Source: Bilabrum cf. latius (taxonomy: Eukaryota > Bigyra: Bicosoecida > Bigyra > Bicosoecida). Taken from it: a DNA stretch of 64,000 nucleotides. Shown here one piece after another: positions 1-11,167 of this stretch. Numbering within the stretch: position 1 is the stretch's first letter; the number at the start of each line of letters is the position of its first letter. The position numbers and the translations under genes are program-made. The notes below the pieces were generated by a model that did no database searches, was not told the origin of the DNA, and was given only the letters and a program-made list of their open reading frames with translations. Where the stretch lies: assembly GCA_965178125.1 (NCBI GenBank), contig OZ237747.1, positions 868,001 to 932,000 on the forward strand, read 5' to 3'.

Positions 1-2134
1 CAGGTGCTTCACTAGATGCTGCCGAGAGCAACTGGATCAAGCCAAGACGCACAAGCTGCTTTTTAGCACTGTGCTTGAATCGCTTCTAGCTCAAACAGCA
101 TTGAATGAGCTTCAAGGCTGCTCCCCAGACACGCTGACCATGATCGCTGCCGCCTTCTGGGGGCAGTCTGCGTAGCAGTCGAACGAGACTACGGAGTCCT
201 CCTGAGGCAGCAAACGTTCCGAAGCAAACGGAGTTTGCTTCCAGCAGCTTTGTAGCAGCACCAATCGACCTAATACACACTTCGTGCGATTTAGCTTCAA
301 ACTGCTGCACCAAGGCCAGAACAAGGCCAGACTTCCAGGCGTCCTTTGGTCGCACTTGAGGAGCCCGTGGCCCGGCGATGAGGCACAATACTGACTTGAC
401 TTCGTGCTGGGAGCCCGATCGAAGATGGTCGCGCAGCTGTGTGTGCACAAGGGCAGCTCTGGTGGACTGCAGAACCACATCGGACATCGGCAAGCTTCGC
501 AGCGCGCACATTGCGAGCTCCGCTCCGGCACCCTGCAGGTTGTCCAACATGGAATACACTAGGGTTGGGCAGCGCTCGAGGCGCTGCAGCAGCAGCCTCT
601 TGAAGATCCGCGACAGGTGAGTCGCCGCCTGAGGCGCAGGATATGCAAGCCTGCCTTCACGTCGTAGTCGCTGCTCCGTGCTGTCTGTGATCCAGACTAG
701 CTCCATGGCAGTCACGATGTGCCAGCCGCCGAACCTGTTGATGCCTCGGAGCAGATCCAGGACGTCGTTTGATGCCTCGACTGACCCTAGATAGGCTCGT
801 TCTACTTGCTGCGCGACAATGCTCATGACAGGGGCCGGAAGACGCACAGTGTGACTCCTGAGTCTGCCGCTCATAACGAAAGCCATCTTCAGCTGGTGCG
901 CTGCTTCGTGCACGGTCATCCTCTCCTTCGGGTCGCCGCGCAGCAGAGCGGTCACCACATTGACAATCTCATCTACCTGACAGTACAGCGCGGACCCGCC
1001 CGCCAGGTGAACGGGACCGTCCTCGATTGCCTGCTGGATGGTGCCGTACGTGAGCGCAGTGCCGTCGTGAAGGGCTGCGGGGTATGCCTCCCCGAACGGA
1101 TGCATTCCGCCGGTGACCAGCATATGGAGGAGAATGCCGAGCGACCACGACGCCTGCTTGCCGTACGGAATGCACATGTCATCGCTGCTTGACTGCGCCA
1201 TGCGCCATGCGTCCAGCACCTCGGGTGCCAGCATCGAGTGGTCTGGCCCTGCCGAGTCCCCTCCGCCGACCAGGTCTCTGTACTTGACCGCATTGAAGCT
1301 GGCCTCGATCGCAGCTTTTGTGTGAGGCGAGGTCGATGGTGAGGACGAATCGCCTGCCCTCACGAGGGGGAGCTCCACCATCAATGCGTCTTCCATCTTC
1401 GCGATGACTGGGGTACCCGCCGCAGCCTAGAGATCGTTCGCCTCCCCTCGGTTCATGTCCAGCAGCACGCTCTGCATGCCCAGGTTGCGGTGCACCACCC
1501 CGCGATCGAACATCGTCTACACTGTTTGGGCCAGGCTGGAAGCCCAGTGCATCAGCTGCTCGCTGGTGGGCGGGCATGTCGAGCTCCTGGCGGCAGCTGC
1601 AATGGTCGGGGCAACTGGCACCAGCCCCATGACATGGGCGAGTCGGACGCCGTCTGGCTCCGCAGCGCCACTGGCAGCGGATGGAGCTGCATCGTGTGAC
1701 TGTTGTGTCCAGCTTGGAGGGTATGCAAAGCCGGCCGGGATGGCCAGGTGTTCCACATTGGCGTCTTTAGGCAGCCTGTCGAGGATGTCGACCTTCCGCT
1801 TGCGCTTGTTGAGCTAGGACTGAGATGCAGCTGAGCTCGGATCCCATAGTATGCTTAGTTGAAGCTCACACGCGCTGTGTAGTTGCGCGGGGTTTTCGTC
1901 GCTCCCAAAAGCTGCACCAATCTCGTCAGGAACACGGTAGCACCTGAACGACAGCTCGGCGCCTTGCTTGGACAGGATCAACTTGCCTCTCTGCGGACAT
2001 CTGCAGCTATTGCAAGCATACTACACTACATCATCGGGCGGTTGCATGGCTGCAGCTGCGCCTGATGCGCTGCTACTGAAGACAGCAAACTTGCCCGACG
2101 ATGAATATTTTGTCTCAGCCTCCATTCCTTCCAT
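1..2134 (-). CDS. Protein kinase-like (probable pseudokinase) protein with ARM-like C-terminal part, 3' end outside window
   Basis: About 711 codons are visible; the gene enters from the left edge and starts at the ATG ending at 2134, shortly after an upstream in-frame TAA at 2177. TAG codons at 86, 1517 and 2021, and one near 1429, are read as Gln. The kinase C-lobe is recognisable: the catalytic loop reads VVHRNLGMQSVLLD (about 1470-1500), an APE motif (MLAPEVLDA) follows, and a WSLGILLHML helix comes next. In an active kinase the loop is HRD and the metal motif is DFG; here they are HRN and a KME-like stretch (VIAKMEDAL), so catalysis is doubtful. The layout of long insert, APE and YGK..WS.G loosely resembles PINK1-like kinases, but this is only a pattern resemblance. 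After the kinase part come helical repeats that look ARM/HEAT-like. Substrate and role are unknown. Confidence 0.6.
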
Positions 2135-2340
2135 TGCGAGAGAGTCAGTGCAGTATGCCTACGATATGTGCCTCAATTATAATTCAATGCTAGCTGGCGG
2201 GTGCTGAACTAATTGTGCGAGCAGAAAGACACTCTGTGACTGTGTCCTCACAACTATTCCCAGCCAGAAACTTGAGTGGTTCGCTCAGCAAATGGAACTT
2301 TCGGTTGTTGGGACGCGCCCTCTGTGGGCGCCGGTTCCGA

Positions 2341-4206
2341 TTACACCGCTTTGAAGGCTCTCAGCATCGACTCATACCGACTCAAGAACGCCCGTGCCTT
2401 GTCTCTCTTCTTGGCAAACGCCGCAGATGCCGCCCCCTGCCGCACCAGCGGCGCCGGGAGTGCTGCCTCTGCCCCTGCTCCTGGCTCTTTTTGTGGCCCC
2501 GGGGACCCACATCCCGAAAAAGCACGCAAAGAACTCTTGCAACCAGCCCCATCACTATGATGCACACCCGCTAACCCCGCGATGCCCCGAAGCCGATCGA
2601 GGGCCCCCCGCACCTCCTTCCCCTCCGGCTCAGCGCCATGCCGGAGGAGAGCTGCCACGCATTGTTCGTGCTACCAGTCGATTGCCGCCTTGAGCGGGAG
2701 CAGCCTGCGAGCTGGAGCACTCAATCTATCCGTTGGGTCCGATATGTCCGTTGAGCGCGCCCCTTCCGGGTCAGCGCCCACGTCAAGGAGCAGCTGGAGA
2801 GACTCTGTATGCCCCGCGCTAGCAGCGAGCGCGGCCGCAGTTGATCCCGAAGAATCCACGGCGTCGACAAGGCCTCGCATTTCGCCGAATAAATCTCTGT
2901 GCGCGAGGCCAGTCGTCACTACTTCCGGTCGAGTCCCACTGGTTGAACGAGTGCCCGTGCTGCCACTTGGATCGCCCTAGCCGGCGGGGTCTCCAGATGA
3001 GGCCGATGACAGCTGTGGCGCACCGGTTGAGTCCTGATGACTCGGTGGTGTATTTGGTTTATCAGGCACACCTTCACACTCGCCGCATGACAGCATCCAT
3101 TGCAGCACGCGCGATTGGCCTTCCACTGCGGCTGAATGCAGGGGGATTCGACCGAGTGTGTCGCGGGCATCTGCAGTGCAATGCATCAGAGAACAACTAC
3201 TGTAGCTGCTGTAATCCACCCACAAGCCGGCTACAATTCGTCGTGTTCCAGTAGAGTGTTCATCAATCGCGCCGGACCCTGATGCAGCAGGCCCAGGGCG
3301 CGCCCCAGAGCGGCATAGAGCGGAGTCGGATTCCACCAGCGACCGAGCGGCCGAATGAGCACAGCTGCTCAATACTGGCGAGTTGCTGTCCTCAGCTGCA
3401 GCTTGGCTTCCAGTGATGCCGCCGAACGCGTTGCCTGGCTTTGCTCTGTGCCCAGCACCCCCAATTGGCCGTGTTTCAAGCATCCACTTCAGCACGCCCA
3501 GCTGGCCTGCCCCCGCTGCCTCATGCGCGATAGTCAATGCACCCTTGTCTCCCAAACACACAGGGGCTCCGGCTTCGTGCAACAGCCTCAGCGACTCTAC
3601 GTGACCTCTGGCAGCTGCTGCTTGCCAAGCGCCCCGCAGGTTGTCACTGAGGGCGCATGGATCCGCCCCGTGCGACAGCAGTGTCGCAATGCATGCATGG
3701 TTTGGTGTGCGAGCGGCAAGGTGTAAAGGGGTCGCGCCCTCTGCATTCGGATCGGAGGCGCTCGCACCAGCTCGCAGGAGCAGCTCTGCGACCTCAGCGT
3801 GACCTTCCACACATGCGTACAGCAGCGGCCGCCAGCCATTCGGCCGCCGTGCATCAACCCTTGCACCCTAGTTAAGAAGCTGCACACAACAATCGATAGA
3901 TCCAACTGTTGCGGCTTCCATGAGTGGTGTCTTTAGAAGGTTGTCCCTGCAGTCCAGGTACACTGCCGATAGCGCCTCAGAGGCACAAACTTGCCTTACG
4001 GCGCCGACGTCACCCAGCCTTGCTGCCTCGTGTAAGATAGATCGCCCGCTTGCAGCATCAACGAGAAGGATGTCAGACGGGAAATCTAGCGGCGGTAGAG
4101 CTATGGAGCAGTCAAGTGTAGATCGCTTTGCAAGCAAACTGAATGCCTTCTTGCATAATCTCTTCGCCTGCTTCTTCGAAATCTTTGTATCCTACTATAG
4201 GTCCAT
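2341..4206 (-). CDS. Ankyrin-repeat protein
   Basis: The frame is continuous from ATG at 4206 to TAA at 2341-2343, 621 codons, with TAG read as Gln at 2671, 2977, 3868, 4192 and 4195. Several ankyrin repeats are plain, for example HAEVAELLLRAGASASDPN followed by GATPLHLAAR, then HGADPCALSDN, RGHVESLRLLHEAGAPV and, after a Ser/Pro-rich linker, GHTESLQLLLDVGADPEG and CVAALLRHGAEPEG. Ankyrin stacks bind proteins, so this is probably a cytoplasmic or nuclear adaptor; no catalytic domain is visible. Two TAG codons sit inside repeats (LLN-TAG-GARVDARR and IDW-TAG-HEQCVAALL), where glutamine fits. If TAA were also Gln the frame would run about 31 codons further, to TGA at 2248. It shares a 136-bp divergent intergenic space with the carrier gene. 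Confidence 0.8.
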
Positions 4207-4342
4207 GTAATACAACAAACTCGCAGTCAAACTCGGAAAATTATGACAAAGTCGACAGTGAGGGAAGCAGTACAGTGCAGTGCAGCAAATGCATTGCACT
4301 GCTCTGCAAATGATCTGGACAGGTGCGCGTCATTAGAAGACG
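4207..4342. promoter_or_regulatory. Short divergent intergenic (putative bidirectional promoter) with palindrome
   Basis: This 136-bp gap separates the start of the minus-strand ankyrin gene from the start of the plus-strand carrier gene, so both promoters must lie in or overlap it. It holds a perfect 8-bp inverted repeat, GCAGTGCA at 4277-4284 and TGCACTGC at 4295-4302, around a 10-nt loop. No TATA box is obvious. The regulatory role is inferred from position only. Confidence 0.35.
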
Positions 4343-5438
4343 ATGGCCAAGTCTGACAAAGGTTCTAGCAAATCATCGGCAAGCGAGTCGAAAGGGACAT
4401 CATTTGTGGAAGGGTTCCAGAGATGGGCAGTGGCTGCGGTCAGTGCGAGCCTCGCTGAGACTGTCACATTCCCACTGGACACGACCAAGATTCGGTAAGT
4501 GTATCTGGAAAAAGTCAAGATTCGTAACACGCGCGCACCAATCTGGTCATTGTCGGGTCATTGTTGCTTTCGGATCTTTGGAATCACAATTGTGCGAGAG
4601 TCATTGTCTTCGCAGGCTACAGCTGCAAGGAGAGTTGGGCAAGGGCCTAGACGGCGGCAAGTTCGATGCCAAGCAGAGCCGTGGCATGTGGGCCACAGCA
4701 GCAGGGATTGCTCGGTAGGAGGGTATCATGTCGCTGTATGGTGGCGTGGAAGCAGCAGTCATTCGATAGGCAGTCTATGGTGGGATCGGCGTCGGGCTGT
4801 ACCAGCCTGTCAGAAAGCTCATCATGGGCAACCAAGACCCGAAGAGTGCATCCCTCCCATTGAGAATTCTCTGCGGCGGAATCACTGGCGGATTGGGACA
4901 GCTAATTGCACAGCCCACGGACACGGTTAAGATCAGGGTGCAGGCCGACGGCCGCCTCAAGCTTCAGGGCAAGCCGCCTAGGTACAACGGGGTGTTTGAC
5001 GCATTCAAGCGCATCGTGGCAGAAGAGGGCATCGCTGGGTACTACCGAGGACTTGGACCCTCTGTGTCGAGGGCGGCAGTGATCAACGGCTGCGGCATTG
5101 CTAGCTACGATCACACCAAGTAGCTGACCCTCAAGATCACAGGACAGAAAGAAGGCTTGTTCGCCCGGATCGTGGGCAGTCTGATCAGCGGCCTAGTCAG
5201 TGCACTGGTAAGCTGTCCCTTTGACGTTGTGAAGACAAGGCTGGCAAATCAGCCGTAGGGTGCAGGCAGGCTGTATTCCGGCATGCTGGATTGCGGGATC
5301 AAGACGATCAGGGCGGAGGGTGTGATGTCGCTGTACAAAGGATTCACGCCAGCGTACGCTAGGCTAGCACCGTGGCAGCTCGTTTTCTTCCTGGTATTCG
5401 AGCAGGTCAACCAGATGGTGTTTGGCAAGATGCTGTGA
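4343..5438 (+). CDS. Mitochondrial carrier (SLC25), uncoupling protein / dicarboxylate-carrier subfamily
   Basis: Two exons, 4343-4494 and 4616-5438, encode 324 residues, the normal length for this family of six-helix inner-membrane exchangers. All three carrier signatures are present: PLDTTKIR at the exon junction, QPTDTVKIR in repeat two and CPFDVVKTR in repeat three. Each is followed by a G-rich even-helix region such as EGIMSLYGG. In-frame TAG codons lie at 4716, 4767, 5121 and 5256. The one at 4767 reads VIR-TAG-AVYGG; this family has an Arg-Gln pair there (RQ before the aromatic), so TAG equals Gln. The contexts IAR-TAG-EGIMSLY, YDHTK-TAG-LTLKI and ANQP-TAG-GAGRLY also fit Gln. The stop is TGA. 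The substrate cannot be told from sequence alone; the best resemblance is to UCP4-like and dicarboxylate/oxoglutarate carriers. Confidence 0.92.
4495..4615 (+). other. Spliceosomal intron in carrier gene
   Basis: The 121-nt intron starts GTAAGT and ends TTCGCAG. Splicing restores the family motif PLDTTKIR followed by LQLQGE, which validates both borders. Unspliced, the motif is broken. Confidence 0.9.
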
Positions 5439-5577
5439 TGCCTGCTAGCGAAGATTCTTTTCTTGTTCCACTTGTAATTTGACGCTGGTGAACACCACAC
5501 TCATGATGCATCAACTGCAACTCTAGCAGACCCGCCCGCCGGACCGACCGAATTGCCACCAACACCAGTGGCAGAGC

Positions 5578-8500
5578 TTACAGATCTGCAAGGCCAAAGC
5601 TGTCATGCACAGCCCTGAATTTGAGACTGTTGTGCTCCAGACCCACTGCATGGCCTGCACGGTCAACTGCACCCGTAGCCGTTGCTGATGCTGGCAGCAG
5701 CCTGCTCTCCTCGTCCTGGGCTACCACTCCACCCCCAGTCGCCGACACCAAGTCTGCTAGCTCCTACACGTCGCCTGCCAGCACATCCAGTCCGCCGAGT
5801 GCCCCAGCCTCCCTCCGGTCGATGCTGGCTACCGCTTTGTCAGTCATCGCTTTGTGTTCGTGCCCGCGGCCACTGCCTACTGCCTCTCCGTATTCATCGA
5901 TGCGCGCGCCCCCCGGATCATCCTGTCCCAACGAAAATCCATCCCTATCAAGGCCCTCTCGCGGGCGTGCCGCGGTCATGCGATCTAGCCGAAGCAGCAG
6001 GGCCCGTAGCATGATCCTCCTAGTAGCCGTCAGTCCTTCGCGCCCTCTCTATCCCGCAGCCCGGCCAGCCTTGATAGCAGCAGACAAGATTTCCTTGCGG
6101 CTCGCATCTACGATTGCTTCGACTGTATCCGGTTCGACCGCTCTGGCAACGTGCACTTCAGCACATGCAAGCGCCCCAGCCAGCTGGAAGAGACAAAGGC
6201 GGCAGCAGGCCTGGAATGCACGCTGCAAGATGCCCTGCATCCACACGAGGTCGTGAGGATCTGAACTTTCCGCCTCGTGCCCCTGCATCACTACCCGGAA
6301 GGATTCCAACACTGCAAGCAGAGCACCTCCTACTGCCACTTGTGCTTTGTCCTCTGCGTCCAAGCCATCGCTTGAGGTCGCTTTCAAAACTGCTTTGCCC
6401 AGCACGACAGCAGCCGACTCTACGTCTCTGGAAAAAAGAGCTGCGCCATTCGCAGCCTCGATCGCTTCTTCTCGGTAATTTGGCAATGACCGGCACGCGA
6501 CTAGGTTCCAGAGGTCAGCAAGGCACTCAATTGTAGCCTGCTTGGGATCACCCTGCGACCATCCCGCCATTACCCTGGATCTATCAGCAGGGCTAGCTCC
6601 AGCCAGCGAGCTCCCTTCATCACACCACGCAATAGTAGCGGGAAGGGATTCCTCATCTCTACCAATGTGCTCGCCTTCGATGAGCTTGATTCCATCGGCG
6701 AGCAGATGGTCGACAGTGGTATCTACCGCCTCGCGCCAAGCAGAACGCCCATACGAGACTATGCTGCGGACCTGCCGCAGCAGCAACACTGGATGGACAC
6801 TTACCAGCGATGCTTTGAGGTCGCGTATGGCGTGCTAGGCGGCATCCAGTCCGATAGTGCCCTTGGACTGGTGTTGGGCGATCCGCCACACCGTCGGCCG
6901 GCCATCCCTGGTGGTGCCAAACACTGCAACATGCCCGTGCATTTTTGGTTCCTGCGGCACCCATCGAAGGACAGGTTGCCTTTCAGTTTGCTCAATCTCG
7001 CTTCTGGCTGCCTCCACTGGAGTCTAAGGCAAATCACCGCTCGAGTACGCCCCTTGGTCGGCGTCGTGCATGTGCGCTGTGGGCGAGCCCAGTGCAGAGG
7101 ACGCGTCAATCAAATGCTCCACTTTGAGCGGCTGCTCGTACCGTGACTGCTAGAGGTGGATCACAGCATGTCCACCAACAGACTGGGAATGCATTCTGAA
7201 CTGCACCATGCGGTCATGCGCTGAGATAAAGCTATCAGCCAAGACTGGCTGGGTGCAGATGTTCCGTGCCGCTGCTATGTCACATGCAACTACTGGCCTC
7301 GTGGCCACCGCTTGCAAAGCACTTGCAGCGGCCAGTTTTGCGCGCCGATCAAATAGCTCAGCGGTTTCTGCCTCGTCTGCCGCGCCACGCCCGGCAGGAC
7401 CAGCAAGCTTCACAGATGGTGAGTCGAGTGCCAGCTCAAGTTGCTCCTGGAAAGCGTGCTTTTGAGAGTCCAGTCCTATATCTACGCTTGCCGGCAGGAC
7501 TGAGCTCCATCTCAAGTCCCAGCGTAGCCTAACAATCCAGCCGGTCGGAAACAGTACGAGGGTATCCTGCGGCCCGTCGTGCGCCGCAACGAGAGCAGGT
7601 GCGCGGTGCACAGACCCAGCACCTTCACCGGCTCCAGAACCACTAGAAGCCGAGCCGCTTGCACCTCCGTGGCCCAGTAATCCAAGCGTATCTGCAATGT
7701 GGTCGAAAGCGGACACAGCAACGTTGTCAAGATCTTCAGCAAGCCCACCACCCTTGCTCGAAGCTCGCAGCGCACCAAGAGCCGCAATGTCAGACAAGAG
7801 GGGTGCACGATACTCCCAAGCAGCCCGAATGTACTCGCTTGAAGACCCAAGGGGGATGCGCAGGACCTAACATCCTGGACCCATCACAAGGACGCAGTGG
7901 CAAGGATTGACGCGGTCACCACCACGCAGGTTCAGCTCAGGCCAAGGGGCGACAAAGTCGCCAGGGCTGTGTCCGGAGTGCTCCTGCGTCCAAGGCAGCC
8001 GCAGCCGAGAGAGGTGACCAGGCGCTTCGAGACCTACCCACCGAGCACCAAATATCCCGCGCACCATGCTTGCCGCCCGCCGAATGGCAGATGCTTCGCT
8101 CCTGCCTGCAGCTACGCAATGCAGGACAGCCCGCACCCCCTCTTGCAAAGAAATGAATGCAGAGTCGCGACAATGAGCTGCCATCCGCTCCATCAGCTTA
8201 TCCTTGCTTCTTGTTGCTGCATTAGAGTCGCCCTAATCGTCAGCTGTGAAAGCGTCTTGCCCAGCTGCGCGAGCCAGTGCCAGCACGAACGAGCACCGAG
8301 CGCTGTCCGAGTGGAATGCAAGCAAGATGCTTGCCTCAATCGGCGGTGCGGAAGTGCTCAATTCCGAATGAAGCAGCCCCTAGGCGCGGGCTTCATCAGC
8401 AGTGGCGGGGCCATGGGATACCTGCTCTTCCTTGGCGGCTCTCGGACCGACGGTCACGACTGTATCAGGCGTTGGCTCCCTGCCGATGCGGCCGGCGCGA

Positions 8501-11001
8501 TGCTCTGCCGTGCCAGCACCGGGTTCTAAAGATTTTCCACCAGTGAAAGTCCATGATAGCCGAAGCTTGTACTGCGTTGCATCTGCAGTTGCAGCAGTGG
8601 CCACGTCTTGGCGGGTGCGCCTGCCGCCCACAGCGCCCGAAGTCGCACCCACTGCAAGTCGAGACCCAGCCTACTCAAGAGAACTTAACGCATCTGGAAC
8701 TGAGCTAAACGAAGCGTTCTAGAGTGCCGTTAGATCGAGAGCATGCAGATCTTTGGCCTGCGGAAGACTGCGCGGGGGTAGTCTCAAGGGGTACTTTCGG
8801 TTGCATCGCAGACCGTCCGCGGCCGGCTGCCTCCCGACAAATTCGACCTGAACGGATGCTGTCGGGATGACTACTTCCGTACGATCCACTGAATCGAATG
8901 ACTGCACTCGAATGGAGACGTTCCTTGCCGGGATCACAAGGCGCACACGGCCGTCAGGCCCGCCGCCCAACGATGCCATGCGATCTCGAAGTTTGCCTTC
9001 AAGAATCTTGCCTGCGACCCTGTCAGCTCCCGACGAAATTTCGTTCTTATCAAATTCACCAGCCAGATCAGGAGCGGCACAGCAGCGACATGCAACAATA
9101 CTTGCAAAGCACACGCACTACTCAACGCCTGGATTGCTACGGCTTCCCATGTCCGCTGAGTTCGGCCCCGCCTGATTGCTCGAGTCCAGCTACCTTTGTG
9201 CAGTAGCTCCTGTCAAAATACCGTACGATCTATCACTCTAGGTCGGCGAATCTCTCTTCTGACCAGAACTGCTGGATGGGTCGGTCCCTACGATGCGTCT
9301 ATGCCCATGCATCGCACTGCTTCCGGTCACTTGAACCGAGCGCTCCATGTGCAGCAGCATCCGCTTCGCTCCTCGTGCACCCCCAGCCACAGTACCGTGC
9401 GATTCCACAGCAGCGGGTAGGCCTCTGGTTGCATCATTATCTGTCGTATGTACGCCCTGTGTGCGCAACCAGTCGGCAGTACCGACCTCATGGTGTTGTG
9501 GCATAGCTTCCTGCAGCACCCACCGCTGGCAAACCACGTGGAGCGAAGGCTTTTCTGCTGAGCTGTCGGACAATGATGGGTGTACTGACGAGTATCCGCG
9601 CAGCACGATTCGATGAACGGCCATTTCTTCTCCATCGGCGTCACTACACAACAGAGCAGCGTCGTCGCTGCAGTGCTGCCAGACCACGTGCTGCGTGACG
9701 ACAAAGTCGGCAGACAGGGCACAGCCAACTGCACCATCTGCATGCCCGCCCCCATGAGCTGACTATTGAATGGAATGAATTGCGGCTCTGGGCGCCGGTA
9801 TTTTTGCAATGCAGCTCCCATTCATAGCGAGGACGGCGGCACCATTCGCAACGGCTGGGTCAGGGTCCCGGCCGGGGAGGGCACCAGCTCCGCTTTCGTA
9901 CGTGTCGGATCGAAGTACCCAATCATGGAGGTACATGCCTGGTCCTGGTGTTTCTTTCTTTCCCCTTGCTTCTTCTACTGAAGGCATGGAAGCTCCCCCT
10001 GCGGCCCCTCCAATCATTCCCATGCCCGAACCTGTCGCCCTGATGCCCCCACCTTGCGTACCCGACTGCGAGGGAGCCGGCATCACCGCCTAGTAACAAT
10101 CATCGCTGAGCGTTGAGTTTCCGCCTTGTTCCTGTTGTGTGTCGCTTTTGAGGCCTGCTCTGACACTTGCAGATTGACCGGGCCAGACCCGCGCATCGAT
10201 CGTATCCATCCGTGCGAATTGCACCGCGGATCGGCCCTCACCCACCAATCGCGCTCCCATCTAAAGAACGAAGGCTGAGTCATCTTCCATAGCTACCAAA
10301 ATCGTCTTGCCTTTTGGCCCACCTGACAAGTGCTGCACTAGAATGCCTGGTGATGCGCCGAACCCGGCCATCGATACCGAGCCCGAAAGGCACACTTCGA
10401 GAGAGCCCAAGGGACGGACAATCGCCAGTGATGGAGGCAATTCTGTGCCACCGGGATCTCCACTCTAGCCGTAGCGCCTCTCATAGGCGGTATCGAGCCG
10501 TGCAGTCGGCGGAAAGACCTCTCGAAAATGCAACGAATGCAGCAGTCCAGCGTCGGTAGCTACAACAAGACACGTGGACGACATGGCACAGGCAGATACA
10601 ATTCGCGTGGCTGATAAACCTAGTACCTACTCAAGCAAGCCTCCCACGCTTGGCAGCCTGTATGACTTGTACTGATCCGGCGTGGCAGCCGTTGGATCAC
10701 ACAGAGTATCTCGCACGATCATTTCGCTGGTAATCGACGAAATGACACCAGCCCGGCGCGACCATGATAAAATTGTGTTAGAATTGTCTTGCATGTATTC
10801 GAAGTATTCAGCGGGCCAGCGGATATTATGGAAATAAAATCCATGAAAGGTTGCAACGAGAACGAACTTTCCATTTCCCCAGCAGCGAATCGAGCCGGAT
10901 CTCCACGGCAGCCAGAGCGAAGCCAGGCCGTAGTGTAGACTCTGCAGAGATGGATCAGTGGCATACATAATGTGTGTGCGAGTCACCTGGTGGGTTCCCA
11001 T
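5578..11001 (-). CDS. Large protein of unknown function, 1,807 residues
   Basis: One frame runs from ATG at 11001 to TAA at 5578-5580. TAG, read as Gln, occurs at 5764, 6049, 7150, 7867, 8233, 8380, 8719, 9118, 9190, 9238, 9763, 10090, 10261, 10465 and 10627 among others; I translated several gaps between them and found no TAA or TGA. The N-terminal half is strand-rich with blade-like stretches (GKFVLVATFHGFYFHNI, CLVVVATDAGLLHSL, GHVAVFGTTRDGRPTVW) separated by Gly/Ala/Ser-rich linkers. The C-terminal half is helical. A beta-propeller plus alpha-solenoid layout, as in coat or nucleoporin scaffold proteins, is possible, but I recognise no family. Upstream of the ATG the frame hits TGA at 11035, so the start is fixed unless a 5' exon exists. 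It is convergent with the carrier gene, 139 bp away. Confidence 0.7.
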
Positions 11002-11167
11002 GAGATGCCCGACCCCGTTCGTGACTCGGTTGCCTCACCTCATCCCTCCGACACCAGCTCTTCGACCACCCGACGCAGCTTGCTGCTGATGGACAATATT
11101 GCATCCAGCAGTACATGCTCATGGTGGTCCCAACTCTGCCCTAGCAACAGCAGCAGTGTTTCCTTTC

